Assembly: GCA_002363955.1 (NCBI GenBank)
Contig: DEXE01000003.1
Coordinates: 809,882 to 836,095, forward strand
Length of the DNA stretch: 26,214 bases
Reading direction: 5' to 3'
DNA from: Methylophaga sp. UBA3192
GTDB lineage: Bacteria; Pseudomonadota; Gammaproteobacteria; Nitrosococcales; Methylophagaceae
Positions 1 through 7,377 of this stretch are shown in pieces. The notes beneath the pieces are model-generated. The model was not told the DNA's origin. It saw only the letters and a list, made by a program, of their open reading frames with translations, and ran no database searches. Position numbers and translations under genes: made by a program. Position 1 is the first letter of the stretch. Each line of letters starts with the position of its first letter.

Positions 1-105
1 CATGCGGATATCAAAAAGAAATGGTACGAAGCCAATATCAGTCTGGCGCGTACACAGCAGATAAAACGTGACTGGTTTGCCTACAATACTCACGTGGCCC
101 GTGAA
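1..105 (+). repeat. Higher-order repeat, copy 1 (184-codon period)
   Basis: Residues 1-35 of the visible protein match residues 185-219 (bases 553-657) at 27 of 35 positions, and the DNA is also closely similar. The offset is exactly 552 bases or 184 codons, so the short units are organised into a longer repeated block. Because the window opens inside copy 1, more of this block should lie upstream. Confidence 0.8.
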
Positions 106-681
106 AATGCTAAATGGTATGAAGCCAATCAGCGTCCTGCACAAAAACGTGATACGCACTGGTATGAAGCCAATATGGTGGATCATCTTGATACCAAGAA
201 AAAGTGGTATGAAGCCAATTTACGCAGTGCCGTTGAAACGGTTAGAGCGAACCGGCAGCACTGGTATGAAGCGAATCTGGATAATACGCCTACTGAAACA
301 CACTGGTATGAGTTCAAAGAGGCGGGTGATACCGACTGGAAAAAACGCTTTCAGCAGGCGCATCTTGATAAATTTCGTGAGCAGCACAGCAAATGGTATG
401 AGGCGAATCTCGATCAAACACCAACCGACAAACACTGGTATGAGTTCAGTGATGAACAGACTGCGAGTGATAAAAAATGGTATGAAGCCAACCTGCAAGC
501 GGCGCGTGAAAGCCATAAAAAATGGTATGAAGCGAACTTGCATCCCGACCCGCATGCAGATATCAAACAGAAATGGTATGAGGCCAATATCAATCTGGCG
601 CGTACCCAGAAAATCAAACGTGATTGGTTTGAAAACAATATGCGTTTAGCGCGTGAAACGCAGAATAAAACAGACAAATAG
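1..681 (+). CDS. Unrecognised WYEAN tandem-repeat protein (3' part only)
   Basis: The frame is open from the first base of the window to a TAG stop, so the N-terminus and true length are missing; 226 residues are visible. I do not recognise the family. The visible part is a chain of about 13 units, each starting with Trp-Tyr-Glu-Ala-Asn or a variant (WYEF at visible residues 102 and 146, WFAYN at 25, WFENN at 209). Unit-starting Trp residues lie at visible positions 8, 25, 39, 54, 69, 88, 102, 132, 146, 160, 175, 192 and 209, mostly 14-19 apart. The segments between are strongly charged (Lys, Arg, Asp, Glu, His, Gln) with no Cys and no hydrophobic stretch, so this part is soluble. Nine exact WYEAN copies use differing Tyr, Glu, Ala and Asn codons, which argues that this is the translated frame. 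A terminator follows the stop. A scaffold or binding-repeat role is possible, but nothing in the sequence assigns one. Confidence 0.8.
   Translation, partial: HADIKKKWYEANISLARTQQIKRDWFAYNTHVARENAKWYEANQRPAQKRDTHWYEANMVDHLDTKKKWYEANLRSAVETVRANRQHWYEANLDNTPTETHWYEFKEAGDTDWKKRFQQAHLDKFREQHSKWYEANLDQTPTDKHWYEFSDEQTASDKKWYEANLQAARESHKKWYEANLHPDPHADIKQKWYEANINLARTQKIKRDWFENNMRLARETQNKTDK
22..639 (+). repeat. Tandem WYEAN-coding repeat array
   Basis: Nine copies of a 15-base unit coding WYEAN start at 22, 115, 160, 205, 262, 394, 478, 523 and 574. Diverged units start at 73, 304, 436 and 625. Unit length varies from 14 to 19 codons, with one 30-codon unit (304-393) that holds an extra Trp at visible residue 113. 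The repeats keep other frames open by chance, giving long spurious frames on both strands; those are not genes. Confidence 0.9.
553..657 (+). repeat. Higher-order repeat, copy 2 (184-codon period)
   Basis: This is the partner of bases 1-105. It begins with His-Ala-Asp-Ile-Lys like copy 1 and carries WYEAN at 574 and WFENN at 625. The protein ends shortly after it, so this copy is the terminal, truncated one. Confidence 0.8.
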
Positions 682-705
682 TCATTAGCAAATAAGACTA
701 TCAAG

Positions 706-737
706 GCAGCTGGTTTAGCGACCAGCTGCTTTTTTTT
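706..737 (+). terminator. Rho-independent terminator of the WYEAN gene
   Basis: A perfect 9-bp stem (GCAGCTGGT at 706-714, ACCAGCTGC at 721-729) with a 6-base loop is followed directly by eight T residues (730-737). It lies 24 bases after the WYEAN stop and just before the ribosome binding site of the next gene, so it separates the two transcripts. Confidence 0.93.
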
Positions 738-751
738 GGGAGTCATAACAG

Positions 752-1393
752 ATGCACATTACATGCTTCACCGTTGGTGCATTTCAGGTCAATACTTATT
801 TGATTCAGGATGAAGCAACTGGAATGAGTGCTATTGTTGACACTGGCGAAACGGATGAATTAGTCAGAAAGGTTCTGGCTATACATCCTCTGCCGGATAT
901 CCAGATGATATTATTAACTCATGGTCACCTCGACCATGCAGGCGGTTTAATTGCATTGCAAAAGCAGTTTGATGTGCCTACGTATTTACCGAGAAAAGAA
1001 CTCCCACTGTTTGAAACACTACCTGTCCAGGGTGACTGGTTTGGTGAACCAGCATTTAATCGCCAATGCGGTCGCATTGATCATCTAGTGGATGATGGTG
1101 ATGAAATTCAGTTAGGTGAGACCACACTGAGGTTTATTTCCACCCCGGGGCACACTCCAGGACAGGGTTGTTACTATGATGAGCAGGATATTTTCGTAGG
1201 AGACACGTTATTTTCCGGCAGCGTAGGGCGAACTGATCTGCCAATGGGAAATCCGGCTATAATGCAGCAGAGTCTGCAACGATTGATGCAATTACCAGGA
1301 CATCTGCGAGTGCATAGCGGTCATGGGCCGGTTACTACCATTGCACATGAGAAACAACATAATCCTTTTTTAACGTTTTTGAGACACGTATAA
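752..1393 (+). CDS. Metallo-beta-lactamase-fold hydrolase, glyoxalase II-like (YcbL type)
   Basis: This 213-residue protein belongs to the metallo-beta-lactamase superfamily, the branch that includes hydroxyacylglutathione hydrolases and E. coli YcbL (similar length). The metal-binding signature HGHLDH is at residues 57-62, followed by downstream ligands in TPGHTPG, VGDTLFSG and a C-terminal HSGHGP. The N-terminal NTYLI segment is typical of the YcbL/GloB group. The likely reaction is hydrolysis of a thioester such as S-lactoylglutathione, but substrates in this group are hard to predict. The start is supported by GGGAG at 738-742, nine bases upstream. The gene ends three bases before the carbonic anhydrase gene, so the two are probably co-transcribed. 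No clear promoter is visible; it may overlap the upstream terminator. Confidence 0.9.
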   Translation: MHITCFTVGAFQVNTYLIQDEATGMSAIVDTGETDELVRKVLAIHPLPDIQMILLTHGHLDHAGGLIALQKQFDVPTYLPRKELPLFETLPVQGDWFGEPAFNRQCGRIDHLVDDGDEIQLGETTLRFISTPGHTPGQGCYYDEQDIFVGDTLFSGSVGRTDLPMGNPAIMQQSLQRLMQLPGHLRVHSGHGPVTTIAHEKQHNPFLTFLRHV

Positions 1394-1396
1394 ATA

Positions 1397-2035
1397 ATGG
1401 CTAATACAGATAGATTAATTGAAGGTTTTCAGCGATTTAAAAAACACTATTTTGGTCAGGACAGTCGTCTTTACGCCAGCATGAAAACCGGACAGCCAGC
1501 GAAAACCTTAATGGTCGGTTGTTGTGACTCTCGCGTCGATCCTGCAATTTTGACGGATTGTGATCCAGGGGATTTGTTTACCGTAAGAAATGTGGCCAAT
1601 CTGATACCACCTTGTGAACTTGATGGCCTGCATCATGGTACCAGCTCCGCACTTGAGTTTGCGGTGAACAATTTGCAGGTCGAGAACATCATAGTCATGG
1701 GACATGCTAACTGCGGGGGTATAAGAGCGTTATGGGAAGATGATGGACAGCAAAACTCCAAGTTTATCCATCAATGGGTATCAATCGCGCAACCAGCAAA
1801 AGAGTGGGTCAAAAAGCATCATCATGGTGATGAATCTGCACAACTCAAAGCCTGTGAACAACGGGCCGTTTTAGTCTCATTGGATAATCTGATGAGTTTT
1901 GAATGTGTACAGGAACGTGTCGAAGATGGCCGGTTGACATTACACGGATGGTATTTTGATTTGGCCGCAGGTGAATTACTTTGTTTTAATTCCCAAACCG
2001 GTGAATTTGAACCGGTTCAGGAATCAACTGGTTAA
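1397..2035 (+). CDS. can: Beta-class carbonic anhydrase
   Basis: This 212-residue zinc enzyme interconverts CO2 and bicarbonate in the cytoplasm. The zinc ligands of the beta class are visible: Cys42 in GCCDSRVDP, then His103 and Cys106 in GHANCGG. Asp44 and Arg46 form the usual Asp-Arg dyad. The C-terminal HGWYFD segment is also typical. It follows the hydrolase gene by three bases and ends four bases before the convergent bamE stop. It could supply bicarbonate for carboxylation reactions, but nothing adjacent (no carboxysome, Rubisco or bicarbonate transporter gene) ties it to a CO2-concentrating system. The symbol is by family; cynT would be an equally fair label. Confidence 0.94.
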   Translation: MANTDRLIEGFQRFKKHYFGQDSRLYASMKTGQPAKTLMVGCCDSRVDPAILTDCDPGDLFTVRNVANLIPPCELDGLHHGTSSALEFAVNNLQVENIIVMGHANCGGIRALWEDDGQQNSKFIHQWVSIAQPAKEWVKKHHHGDESAQLKACEQRAVLVSLDNLMSFECVQERVEDGRLTLHGWYFDLAAGELLCFNSQTGEFEPVQESTG

Positions 2036-2039
2036 GCGT

Positions 2040-2618
2040 TTACTGAATATCCGGAAGCTGACCTGCTGGTTGGTCTCCCATCCGGTCATTTGTATTTTCC
2101 GGTAGCGCTTCTTTCTGTTCTTTTTCAGCTGGATCAGTTTCGTTATCGTCATCAATGGTTTCGACGGTTTCTTCACCGAGGCCAATCAAGTTCAACATAC
2201 TATTGAAAATGCCTGTTTTCTGTTCGGTGAGAGGCACCACAACATTGGTATCGGTGCGCTGATCTTCCGTTAATTGAATGTTTTCAACAATACGGGTGTT
2301 ACCGTCAATATAATCAAGTGTTTCGGCTTCATCAAAATACAATGTAATCCGCCGTTGCTCACGAGAACCATTTCCCGGATGAAAACTGTAAATATAATCC
2401 CAACGGTTTGGATGGAATACATCAATTAACATCGGCGTTCCCATCACAAATGACACCTGGCTTTTGGTCATGCCGGGCTCTAGTTTGCTGAGCATTTCCT
2501 GGGTAACCTGATTACCTTGCTGAATATCAATTCGATAAACACCCGGGATTTTATCTTTGCTACAGGCGCTGAGAGTGAGAATAACCAAGGAAAGGCTATA
2601 AATAAGCAGGCTTTTCAT
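2040..2618 (-). CDS. bamE: Outer membrane assembly lipoprotein BamE with long C-terminal extension
   Basis: BamE (SmpA/OmlA) is a lipoprotein of the BAM complex that folds beta-barrel proteins into the outer membrane. The signal peptide ends in a lipobox LSAC with lipidated Cys19. The family core follows: PGVYRIDIQQGN, then LEPGMTKSQVSFVMGTP and the RWDYIYSF strand. The protein is 192 residues, whereas E. coli BamE is about 113. The additional C-terminal part (roughly residues 125-192) is acidic and low-complexity, rich in Glu, Asp, Thr and Gln. It is divergent from fur, the standard gammaproteobacterial arrangement, which supports the call. The extension is in frame and the stop is intact. 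Confidence 0.93.
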   Translation of the reverse strand: MKSLLIYSLSLVILTLSACSKDKIPGVYRIDIQQGNQVTQEMLSKLEPGMTKSQVSFVMGTPMLIDVFHPNRWDYIYSFHPGNGSREQRRITLYFDEAETLDYIDGNTRIVENIQLTEDQRTDTNVVVPLTEQKTGIFNSMLNLIGLGEETVETIDDDNETDPAEKEQKEALPENTNDRMGDQPAGQLPDIQ

Positions 2619-2695
2619 TTAGTATTTGTTTCTGTGTTGATGACGAAAGTGCGATGATACGCTATTCGTAACTATTCTACGAGGCAACAATAATA

Positions 2696-3118
2696 ATGGA
2701 AAGACAAGATTTAAGAAAAGCGGGATTGAAAATTACTCTGCCACGTTTGAAGGTGTTGGAGATACTGGAACACTCCAAACAGCGCCATTTAAGTGCTGAA
2801 GATGTTTACAAAGCCTTATTGGAAATGGGCGAAGAAATCGGCCTGGCAACTGTCTATCGTGTGCTTACCCAATTCGAAGGTGCGGGGCTGGTCTCCCGAC
2901 TGAATATTGATGGTGGTCATGCGGTATTTGAATTGGAAGATGGCGCACATCATGACCATTTATTTTGCGTGAAATGTAACCGTATTATAGAGTTCTACGA
3001 TGAGGTCATTGAAGAGCGGCAAAGAGCAATTGCTAAAGCAAATGGTTTTGAAATGACTGACCACAGCCTTTACATTTATGGCATTTGTAACCGCGAAGAC
3101 TGCCAAAAAGAACGGTAA
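2696..3118 (+). CDS. fur: Ferric uptake regulator Fur
   Basis: Fur is an iron-responsive DNA-binding repressor of 140 residues here. The N-terminal winged helix includes the recognition segment GLATVYRVLTQFE (residues 49-61). Metal-binding residues are visible: HHDH at 85-88, the structural zinc pairs Cys91/Cys94 and Cys131/Cys136, and further His residues at 31 and 75. It diverges from bamE across 77 bases. The stop codon directly abuts the convergent recN stop with no gap. I looked for a Fur box in the 77-base gap and found no convincing one. Confidence 0.96.
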   Translation: MERQDLRKAGLKITLPRLKVLEILEHSKQRHLSAEDVYKALLEMGEEIGLATVYRVLTQFEGAGLVSRLNIDGGHAVFELEDGAHHDHLFCVKCNRIIEFYDEVIEERQRAIAKANGFEMTDHSLYIYGICNREDCQKER

Positions 3119-4792
3119 TTAACGTTGTCCCTGATCCAGCATCTCTTCAGCATGTGAACGAGTTTTCTGGGTCAGGTTCATTCCACCCAGCATTCGGGCA
3201 ATTTCTTCTATACGCTGCTCGCGATTAAGGTCGCTTATTTCAGTGTGGGTCTTGTCTTCACCCAGAATTTTCGTAACCTGTAATTGCTGATGGGCCTGCG
3301 CCGCCACCTGAGGCAAATGGGTAATGCAAATCACTTGCTGGGTAGATGCCAGTAATTTGAGATGCTGGCCAACAATTTCCGCTACGCCGCCACCAATTCC
3401 TACATCCACTTCATCAAATATCAAAGTCGGCACACTTCGCTTGCCAGCCGTGACGACCTGAATCGCCAGACTTATTCGTGCTAATTCTCCACCTGACGCA
3501 ATTTTGGCTAATTCGCCTGCCGGTTGGCCGGGATTAGTACTGACTAACAGCTGAATATGATCTGCGCCATGCTCACTGAATTTGCCTTCCTCAAAAGGTC
3601 GAATAACAAATTCTATACGTCCAGCCGGGATAGCCAGTTGCTGAATAGATTCAGTAATGGTTTCTGCCAGCGGTTTTGCATGTTGCTTTCTGTTTGCACG
3701 GACTTGCGCGCACAACTCCAGGCATTGCTTTTCCAAAGAGTTCAGTTTCAGCGCCAGTTCAGTTTGGTTTTGTTGGGATTGGGAAAGGCTGTTTAACTCT
3801 TCACACAAAGCCTGATAGTGGGCTGGCAGACTTTCAATTTCGACATGGTGCTTACGCGCCAGATCATGCAAAACCGATAGCTGCGTCTCAACCGCTTCAA
3901 GCCGGGACGGATCCAGATCGGCACTGTCCAGGTAATGGCGAAGGGAAGTAGCCGTTTCATCCAGATTGATCGCCGCGCTGTTCAGAGTCTCAATAATCTC
4001 GGCAAAGCGAGGTTCATATTGCTGTAATTTTTCCAGCTCTGCCAGAGCAGAACCGATAAGGTCATACGCTGCGCCCTGATCCTGATCAAACAAGTGATGC
4101 AGAGTAGATTCACTAGTGTGAAGTAACTGGGCGGCATGAGCTAATTGCTGTTGTTCCTGCAACAACTGTTCAATGCTGCTATCTGTTAAATCTAATGGTT
4201 CCAGCTCACTGATCTGATAATTCAATAATTCCTGACGGGCCAGTTGCTGTTCAGATTGCTGACGTATTGCAGCCAGTTGTTGCTGGATTTGCAACCATTC
4301 AGCGTGAGCTTGCTTGAGGGCCTTAAGGGGGGCTTTATTATTCGCTACAATATCCAGTAACTCTCGCTGGGTTTCAGCACGTAATAAAGATTGATGTTCA
4401 TGCTGGCCATGGATATCAATGCTTAATTCACTGATATTGCGAAGTTGGCTGAGCGGAACCTGGCGAGCGTTGATATAAGCTTTCGATCGCCCATCCCGGC
4501 TTATGGTCCGGCGAAGATGGCATTGATCTTCATCATCCAGTTCCTGATCTCTGAGCCAGTCTTGTAATGCCGGATTGCTGCTGATATCAAAGCTGGCTTC
4601 AATTTCAGCGCGTTCACTGCCATGACGAACCATATTTGAATCAGCACGATCACCCAGAACCAACCCCAGGGCATCAACCAGAATGGATTTACCGGCCCCG
4701 GTTTCACCTGTCAGTGATGTCATACCGGATTTGAAAGTTAAGGATAAATCTTCCACCACCGCCAGTTGGCGAACAGTTAACGCAGTCAGCAT
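3119..4792 (-). CDS. recN: DNA repair protein RecN
   Basis: RecN is an SMC-like ATPase acting in recombinational repair of double-strand breaks. Walker A is GETGAGKS at residues 29-36, a long coiled-coil region rich in Gln and Leu fills the middle, and the C-terminal ATPase half has SGGELARISLA and the Walker B LIFDEVDVGIGGG. I chose the start at 4792 (MLTALTV, 557 residues) because it matches the usual RecN N-terminus (E. coli MLAQLTI). A start 18 bases upstream at 4810 is in frame but has no family support. The start overlaps the end of nadK by 7 bases, so translation is probably coupled. Confidence 0.95.
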   Translation of the reverse strand: MLTALTVRQLAVVEDLSLTFKSGMTSLTGETGAGKSILVDALGLVLGDRADSNMVRHGSERAEIEASFDISSNPALQDWLRDQELDDEDQCHLRRTISRDGRSKAYINARQVPLSQLRNISELSIDIHGQHEHQSLLRAETQRELLDIVANNKAPLKALKQAHAEWLQIQQQLAAIRQQSEQQLARQELLNYQISELEPLDLTDSSIEQLLQEQQQLAHAAQLLHTSESTLHHLFDQDQGAAYDLIGSALAELEKLQQYEPRFAEIIETLNSAAINLDETATSLRHYLDSADLDPSRLEAVETQLSVLHDLARKHHVEIESLPAHYQALCEELNSLSQSQQNQTELALKLNSLEKQCLELCAQVRANRKQHAKPLAETITESIQQLAIPAGRIEFVIRPFEEGKFSEHGADHIQLLVSTNPGQPAGELAKIASGGELARISLAIQVVTAGKRSVPTLIFDEVDVGIGGGVAEIVGQHLKLLASTQQVICITHLPQVAAQAHQQLQVTKILGEDKTHTEISDLNREQRIEEIARMLGGMNLTQKTRSHAEEMLDQGQR

Positions 4793-5658
4793 GTCAGTTT
4801 TCGGCCCCATTCCAGTTTGGCACGTAAAATTGAATAATGATCATGATCTTCGAGATGCAGTAAATCAATGCGGTTAGGATGTCTTTGAATCCGGATACTA
4901 TCACCGGGTTCAAGTAAATGACCTGGACGTCCGTCACAGGTAACCATCGCAGTCGTAATGTTTTTTTCACTCAATGTGATATCGATGACACTGCTTGCTG
5001 CAATAACTAAGGGCCGGTTACTGAGGGTATGTGGACAGACGGAGGTTAGTACCATCGCATCCAGATCCACATCAAGAATAGGACCGCCAGCTGACATCGC
5101 ATAAGCAGTTGAACCTGTCGGTGTGGCTATAACCAGTCCATCAGCGCGTTGGCTATTTAAAAACCGGCCGTTAATGTGGGTTTCAAACTCAATCATATGC
5201 AGGCTTTGGTGAGAATGCACTACCACATCATTCATGGCGATACAGATTGGCTGTTCCGCGTTATTCAGATGCGCTTGTAGTAAAAAACGACTGTCATGAC
5301 GATAGTGGCCATCCAGAATCCGGGTTAACTGGGATTGCAGGTTGTTAAGCGTCACATCTGCTAAAAAACCCAGTCGCCCCACATTAATTCCGACGATGGG
5401 TAAATCAAAGCCAGCTAATGCTCTTGAGGCTGAGAGCATGGTGCCGTCACCACCAATGGCGATCGTCAGATCACATTTTGACGGGAAATCGGCAATTGAA
5501 ATCACCTCAAGGCCAGGTAAAAAACTCATTGGCTCATTACTTAATACCTTTAAAGCCCGGGAGTGCAGGAATTCACTGACTTGAATTACGGCCGATTCCA
5601 ACACAGGATCATCTTTGCGGATAAACAGACCGATACGTTTAAATGTATTATTCATCAT
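4786..5658 (-). CDS. nadK: NAD kinase
   Basis: NAD kinase phosphorylates NAD to NADP in the cytoplasm. The 290-residue protein has the family's GGDGTML motif at residues 69-75, the MNDVVVH motif, and the substrate-binding DGLVIATPTGSTAYAMSAGG segment in the middle. Length is normal. Two ATG codons are adjacent (5658 and 5655) and neither has a strong Shine-Dalgarno sequence, so the start is uncertain by one codon. The nadK-recN order is common in gammaproteobacteria. It is divergent from ndk across about 170 bases. Confidence 0.95.
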   Translation of the reverse strand: MMNNTFKRIGLFIRKDDPVLESAVIQVSEFLHSRALKVLSNEPMSFLPGLEVISIADFPSKCDLTIAIGGDGTMLSASRALAGFDLPIVGINVGRLGFLADVTLNNLQSQLTRILDGHYRHDSRFLLQAHLNNAEQPICIAMNDVVVHSHQSLHMIEFETHINGRFLNSQRADGLVIATPTGSTAYAMSAGGPILDVDLDAMVLTSVCPHTLSNRPLVIAASSVIDITLSEKNITTAMVTCDGRPGHLLEPGDSIRIQRHPNRIDLLHLEDHDHYSILRAKLEWGRKLTC

Positions 5659-5783
5659 CGAATTTGCATTTGAGTTTTATCAAAAATAGTCTGCTGATGG
5701 TAATGGTTTTGTCATCAAATCCAAAGCAAAATTGCCTGCTTGATAAAAACTCTTGGAACGCTTCTATCTCTGAGCCCTATAGA

Positions 5784-5792
5784 TGCTAGAAT
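5784..5792 (+). promoter_or_regulatory. Possible extended -10 promoter for ndk
   Basis: TGCTAGAAT at 5784-5792 fits an extended -10 element (TG, one base, then TAGAAT), 36 bases before the ndk start. There is no good -35 at 17 bases, so this is a tentative call. Confidence 0.35.
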
Positions 5793-5828
5793 ATGTCGAT
5801 TTAATCCAATCAATCAATGAGGATACAC

Positions 5829-6260
5829 ATGGCGACTGAACGTACATTGTCAATTATCAAACCGGACGCGGTAGCAAAAAATGTTATAGGCGAGATTTAC
5901 TCACGCTTTGAGAAAGCCGGTCTTTCTGTTGTAGCTGCCCGCATGGTGCATCTTACACAACAGCAAGCGGAAGGTTTTTATGCAGAACATAAAGCACGTC
6001 CGTTTTTTGGTGATTTAGTGAGCTTTATGACTTCTGGTCCTGTGATGATCCAGGTTCTGGAAGGTGATAATGCTGTGATGACTCACCGCGATTTGATGGG
6101 TGCAACTAATCCTGCTGATGCAGCACCAGGCACTATTCGTGCAGATTTTGCGCAAAGCATCGATGAAAACGCAGTTCACGGTTCAGATTCAGCTGAAAGT
6201 GCCGCACGAGAAATTGCCTACTTCTTCACTGACGATCAATTGTGCGCTCGCACACGCTAG
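5829..6260 (+). CDS. ndk: Nucleoside diphosphate kinase
   Basis: Ndk transfers a phosphate from ATP to nucleoside diphosphates through a phospho-histidine. With the start at 5829 the protein is MATERTLSIIKPDAV..., 143 residues, the normal family length. The catalytic His117 lies in the NAVHGSDS motif and Lys11 in IIKPDAV. An ATG four codons upstream (5817) is in frame, but its bases form the Shine-Dalgarno TGAGGA (5818-5823) that serves the 5829 start, so the shorter form is right. It starts the ndk-rlmN-pilF-rodZ-ispG-hisS run typical of gammaproteobacteria. Confidence 0.97.
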   Translation: MATERTLSIIKPDAVAKNVIGEIYSRFEKAGLSVVAARMVHLTQQQAEGFYAEHKARPFFGDLVSFMTSGPVMIQVLEGDNAVMTHRDLMGATNPADAAPGTIRADFAQSIDENAVHGSDSAESAAREIAYFFTDDQLCARTR

Positions 6261-6270
6261 TCTTTAACTG

Positions 6271-7377
6271 ATGGCAACCGCATTGACCAATCTGCTTGGT
6301 CTGGATCTGAAAGGTCTGGAAGGGTTTTTCGTCGAAATCGATGAGAAACCCTTTCGTGCGCGCCAGCTTTTACAATGGATTCATCAATATCGCGTTACTG
6401 ATTTTGCTCAGATGAGCAATTTAAGTAAAACCCTGCGCGAAAAACTGAGTCAAATTGCCGAAATACGTGTACCGGAATTACTACACGAACATATATCCAC
6501 TGATGGTACCCGCAAATGGATCATCAAAATGGATGGTGATAATTCGATTGAAACGGTGTTTATTCCTGAAAACGGACGAGGCACGTTATGTGTGTCTTCT
6601 CAAGTGGGATGTGCATTGACTTGTACCTTTTGTTCCACTGGGCAACAAGGTTTTAATCGTAATCTCAGTGCCGCTGAAATTATTGCTCAACTATGGATTG
6701 CCAATGAAGCCTTAGGCAAAGATCCGAAAGGCAATCGAATGGTGACCAATGTCGTGATGATGGGCATGGGTGAGCCGCTGACTAATTATACTAATGTCAT
6801 TACCGCGATGAATCTGATGCGAGATGATCTGGCCTACGGTATTTCCTGGCGGCGACTTACATTGAGTACCTCTGGTGTGGTGCCGATGATTGATCGATTG
6901 AAAGAAGACTGTCATGTCAGTCTGGCCATTTCATTGCATGCTGCTAATGACAAGTTACGCAGCGAGATTATTCCGTTAAACGATAAATACCCGATTGCTG
7001 AATTATTGGCTGCTTGCAAACGTTATGTGACAGGTGAGCAATTGCGCCGGCATATCACTGTTGAATATGTCATGCTCGCTGGTATCAATGATTCAGAACA
7101 GGATGCACGGGATTTAATTCGAATTTTAAAAGGCATCCCCAATAAAATTAATCTTATACCGTTTAATCCATTTCCAGGTACCGATTATCAGTGTTCATCC
7201 CGAAATGTCATTAATCGTTTTAAAGAACAATTGATTGCTGCCGGTCTGGTCGCGACTGTACGAAAAACCCGTGGTGATGATATTGTGGCAGCCTGTGGTC
7301 AATTGGCTGGCGAAGTTCAGGATAAAACTCGTCGCACTCAGAAATTAGCTGAACGGGAGGTTGTGTTCGTCCGATGA
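6271..7377 (+). CDS. rlmN: Dual-specificity 23S rRNA/tRNA adenine-C2 methyltransferase RlmN
   Basis: RlmN is a radical-SAM enzyme that methylates C2 of A2503 in 23S rRNA and A37 in some tRNAs. The 4Fe-4S cluster ligands are Cys114, Cys118 and Cys121 in CALTCTFC. The two further conserved cysteines are Cys107 (LCVSSQ) and Cys342 (DDIVAACGQLAG), the latter the usual methyl-carrying position. The N-terminal accessory domain (KPFRARQLLQWIH) is intact. It lies 10 bases after ndk and overlaps the pilF start by 4 bases (ATGA), suggesting translational coupling. Confidence 0.96.
   Translation: MATALTNLLGLDLKGLEGFFVEIDEKPFRARQLLQWIHQYRVTDFAQMSNLSKTLREKLSQIAEIRVPELLHEHISTDGTRKWIIKMDGDNSIETVFIPENGRGTLCVSSQVGCALTCTFCSTGQQGFNRNLSAAEIIAQLWIANEALGKDPKGNRMVTNVVMMGMGEPLTNYTNVITAMNLMRDDLAYGISWRRLTLSTSGVVPMIDRLKEDCHVSLAISLHAANDKLRSEIIPLNDKYPIAELLAACKRYVTGEQLRRHITVEYVMLAGINDSEQDARDLIRILKGIPNKINLIPFNPFPGTDYQCSSRNVINRFKEQLIAAGLVATVRKTRGDDIVAACGQLAGEVQDKTRRTQKLAEREVVFVR

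Noticed and set aside
220..555. A 111-codon minus-strand frame and a further one at 414-746 opposite the WYEAN repeats.
   Set aside because: Shadow frames held open by the repeats, without ribosome binding sites or family features.
68..649. A 193-codon open frame in the second forward frame, rich in GMKPI repeats, overlapping the WYEAN gene.
   Set aside because: It is the repeat DNA read out of frame. Frame 1 keeps WYEAN through synonymous codon changes, runs in from the window edge and ends just before a terminator.
2619..2695. A possible Fur box or clear promoter between bamE and fur.
   Set aside because: I found only a weak TTGATG with no well-spaced -10, and no match close to the GATAATGATAATCATTATC consensus.
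4792..4810. RecN start at 4810 giving six more residues.
   Set aside because: The family start is at MLTALTV (4792); the longer form has no conserved residues and no better ribosome binding site.
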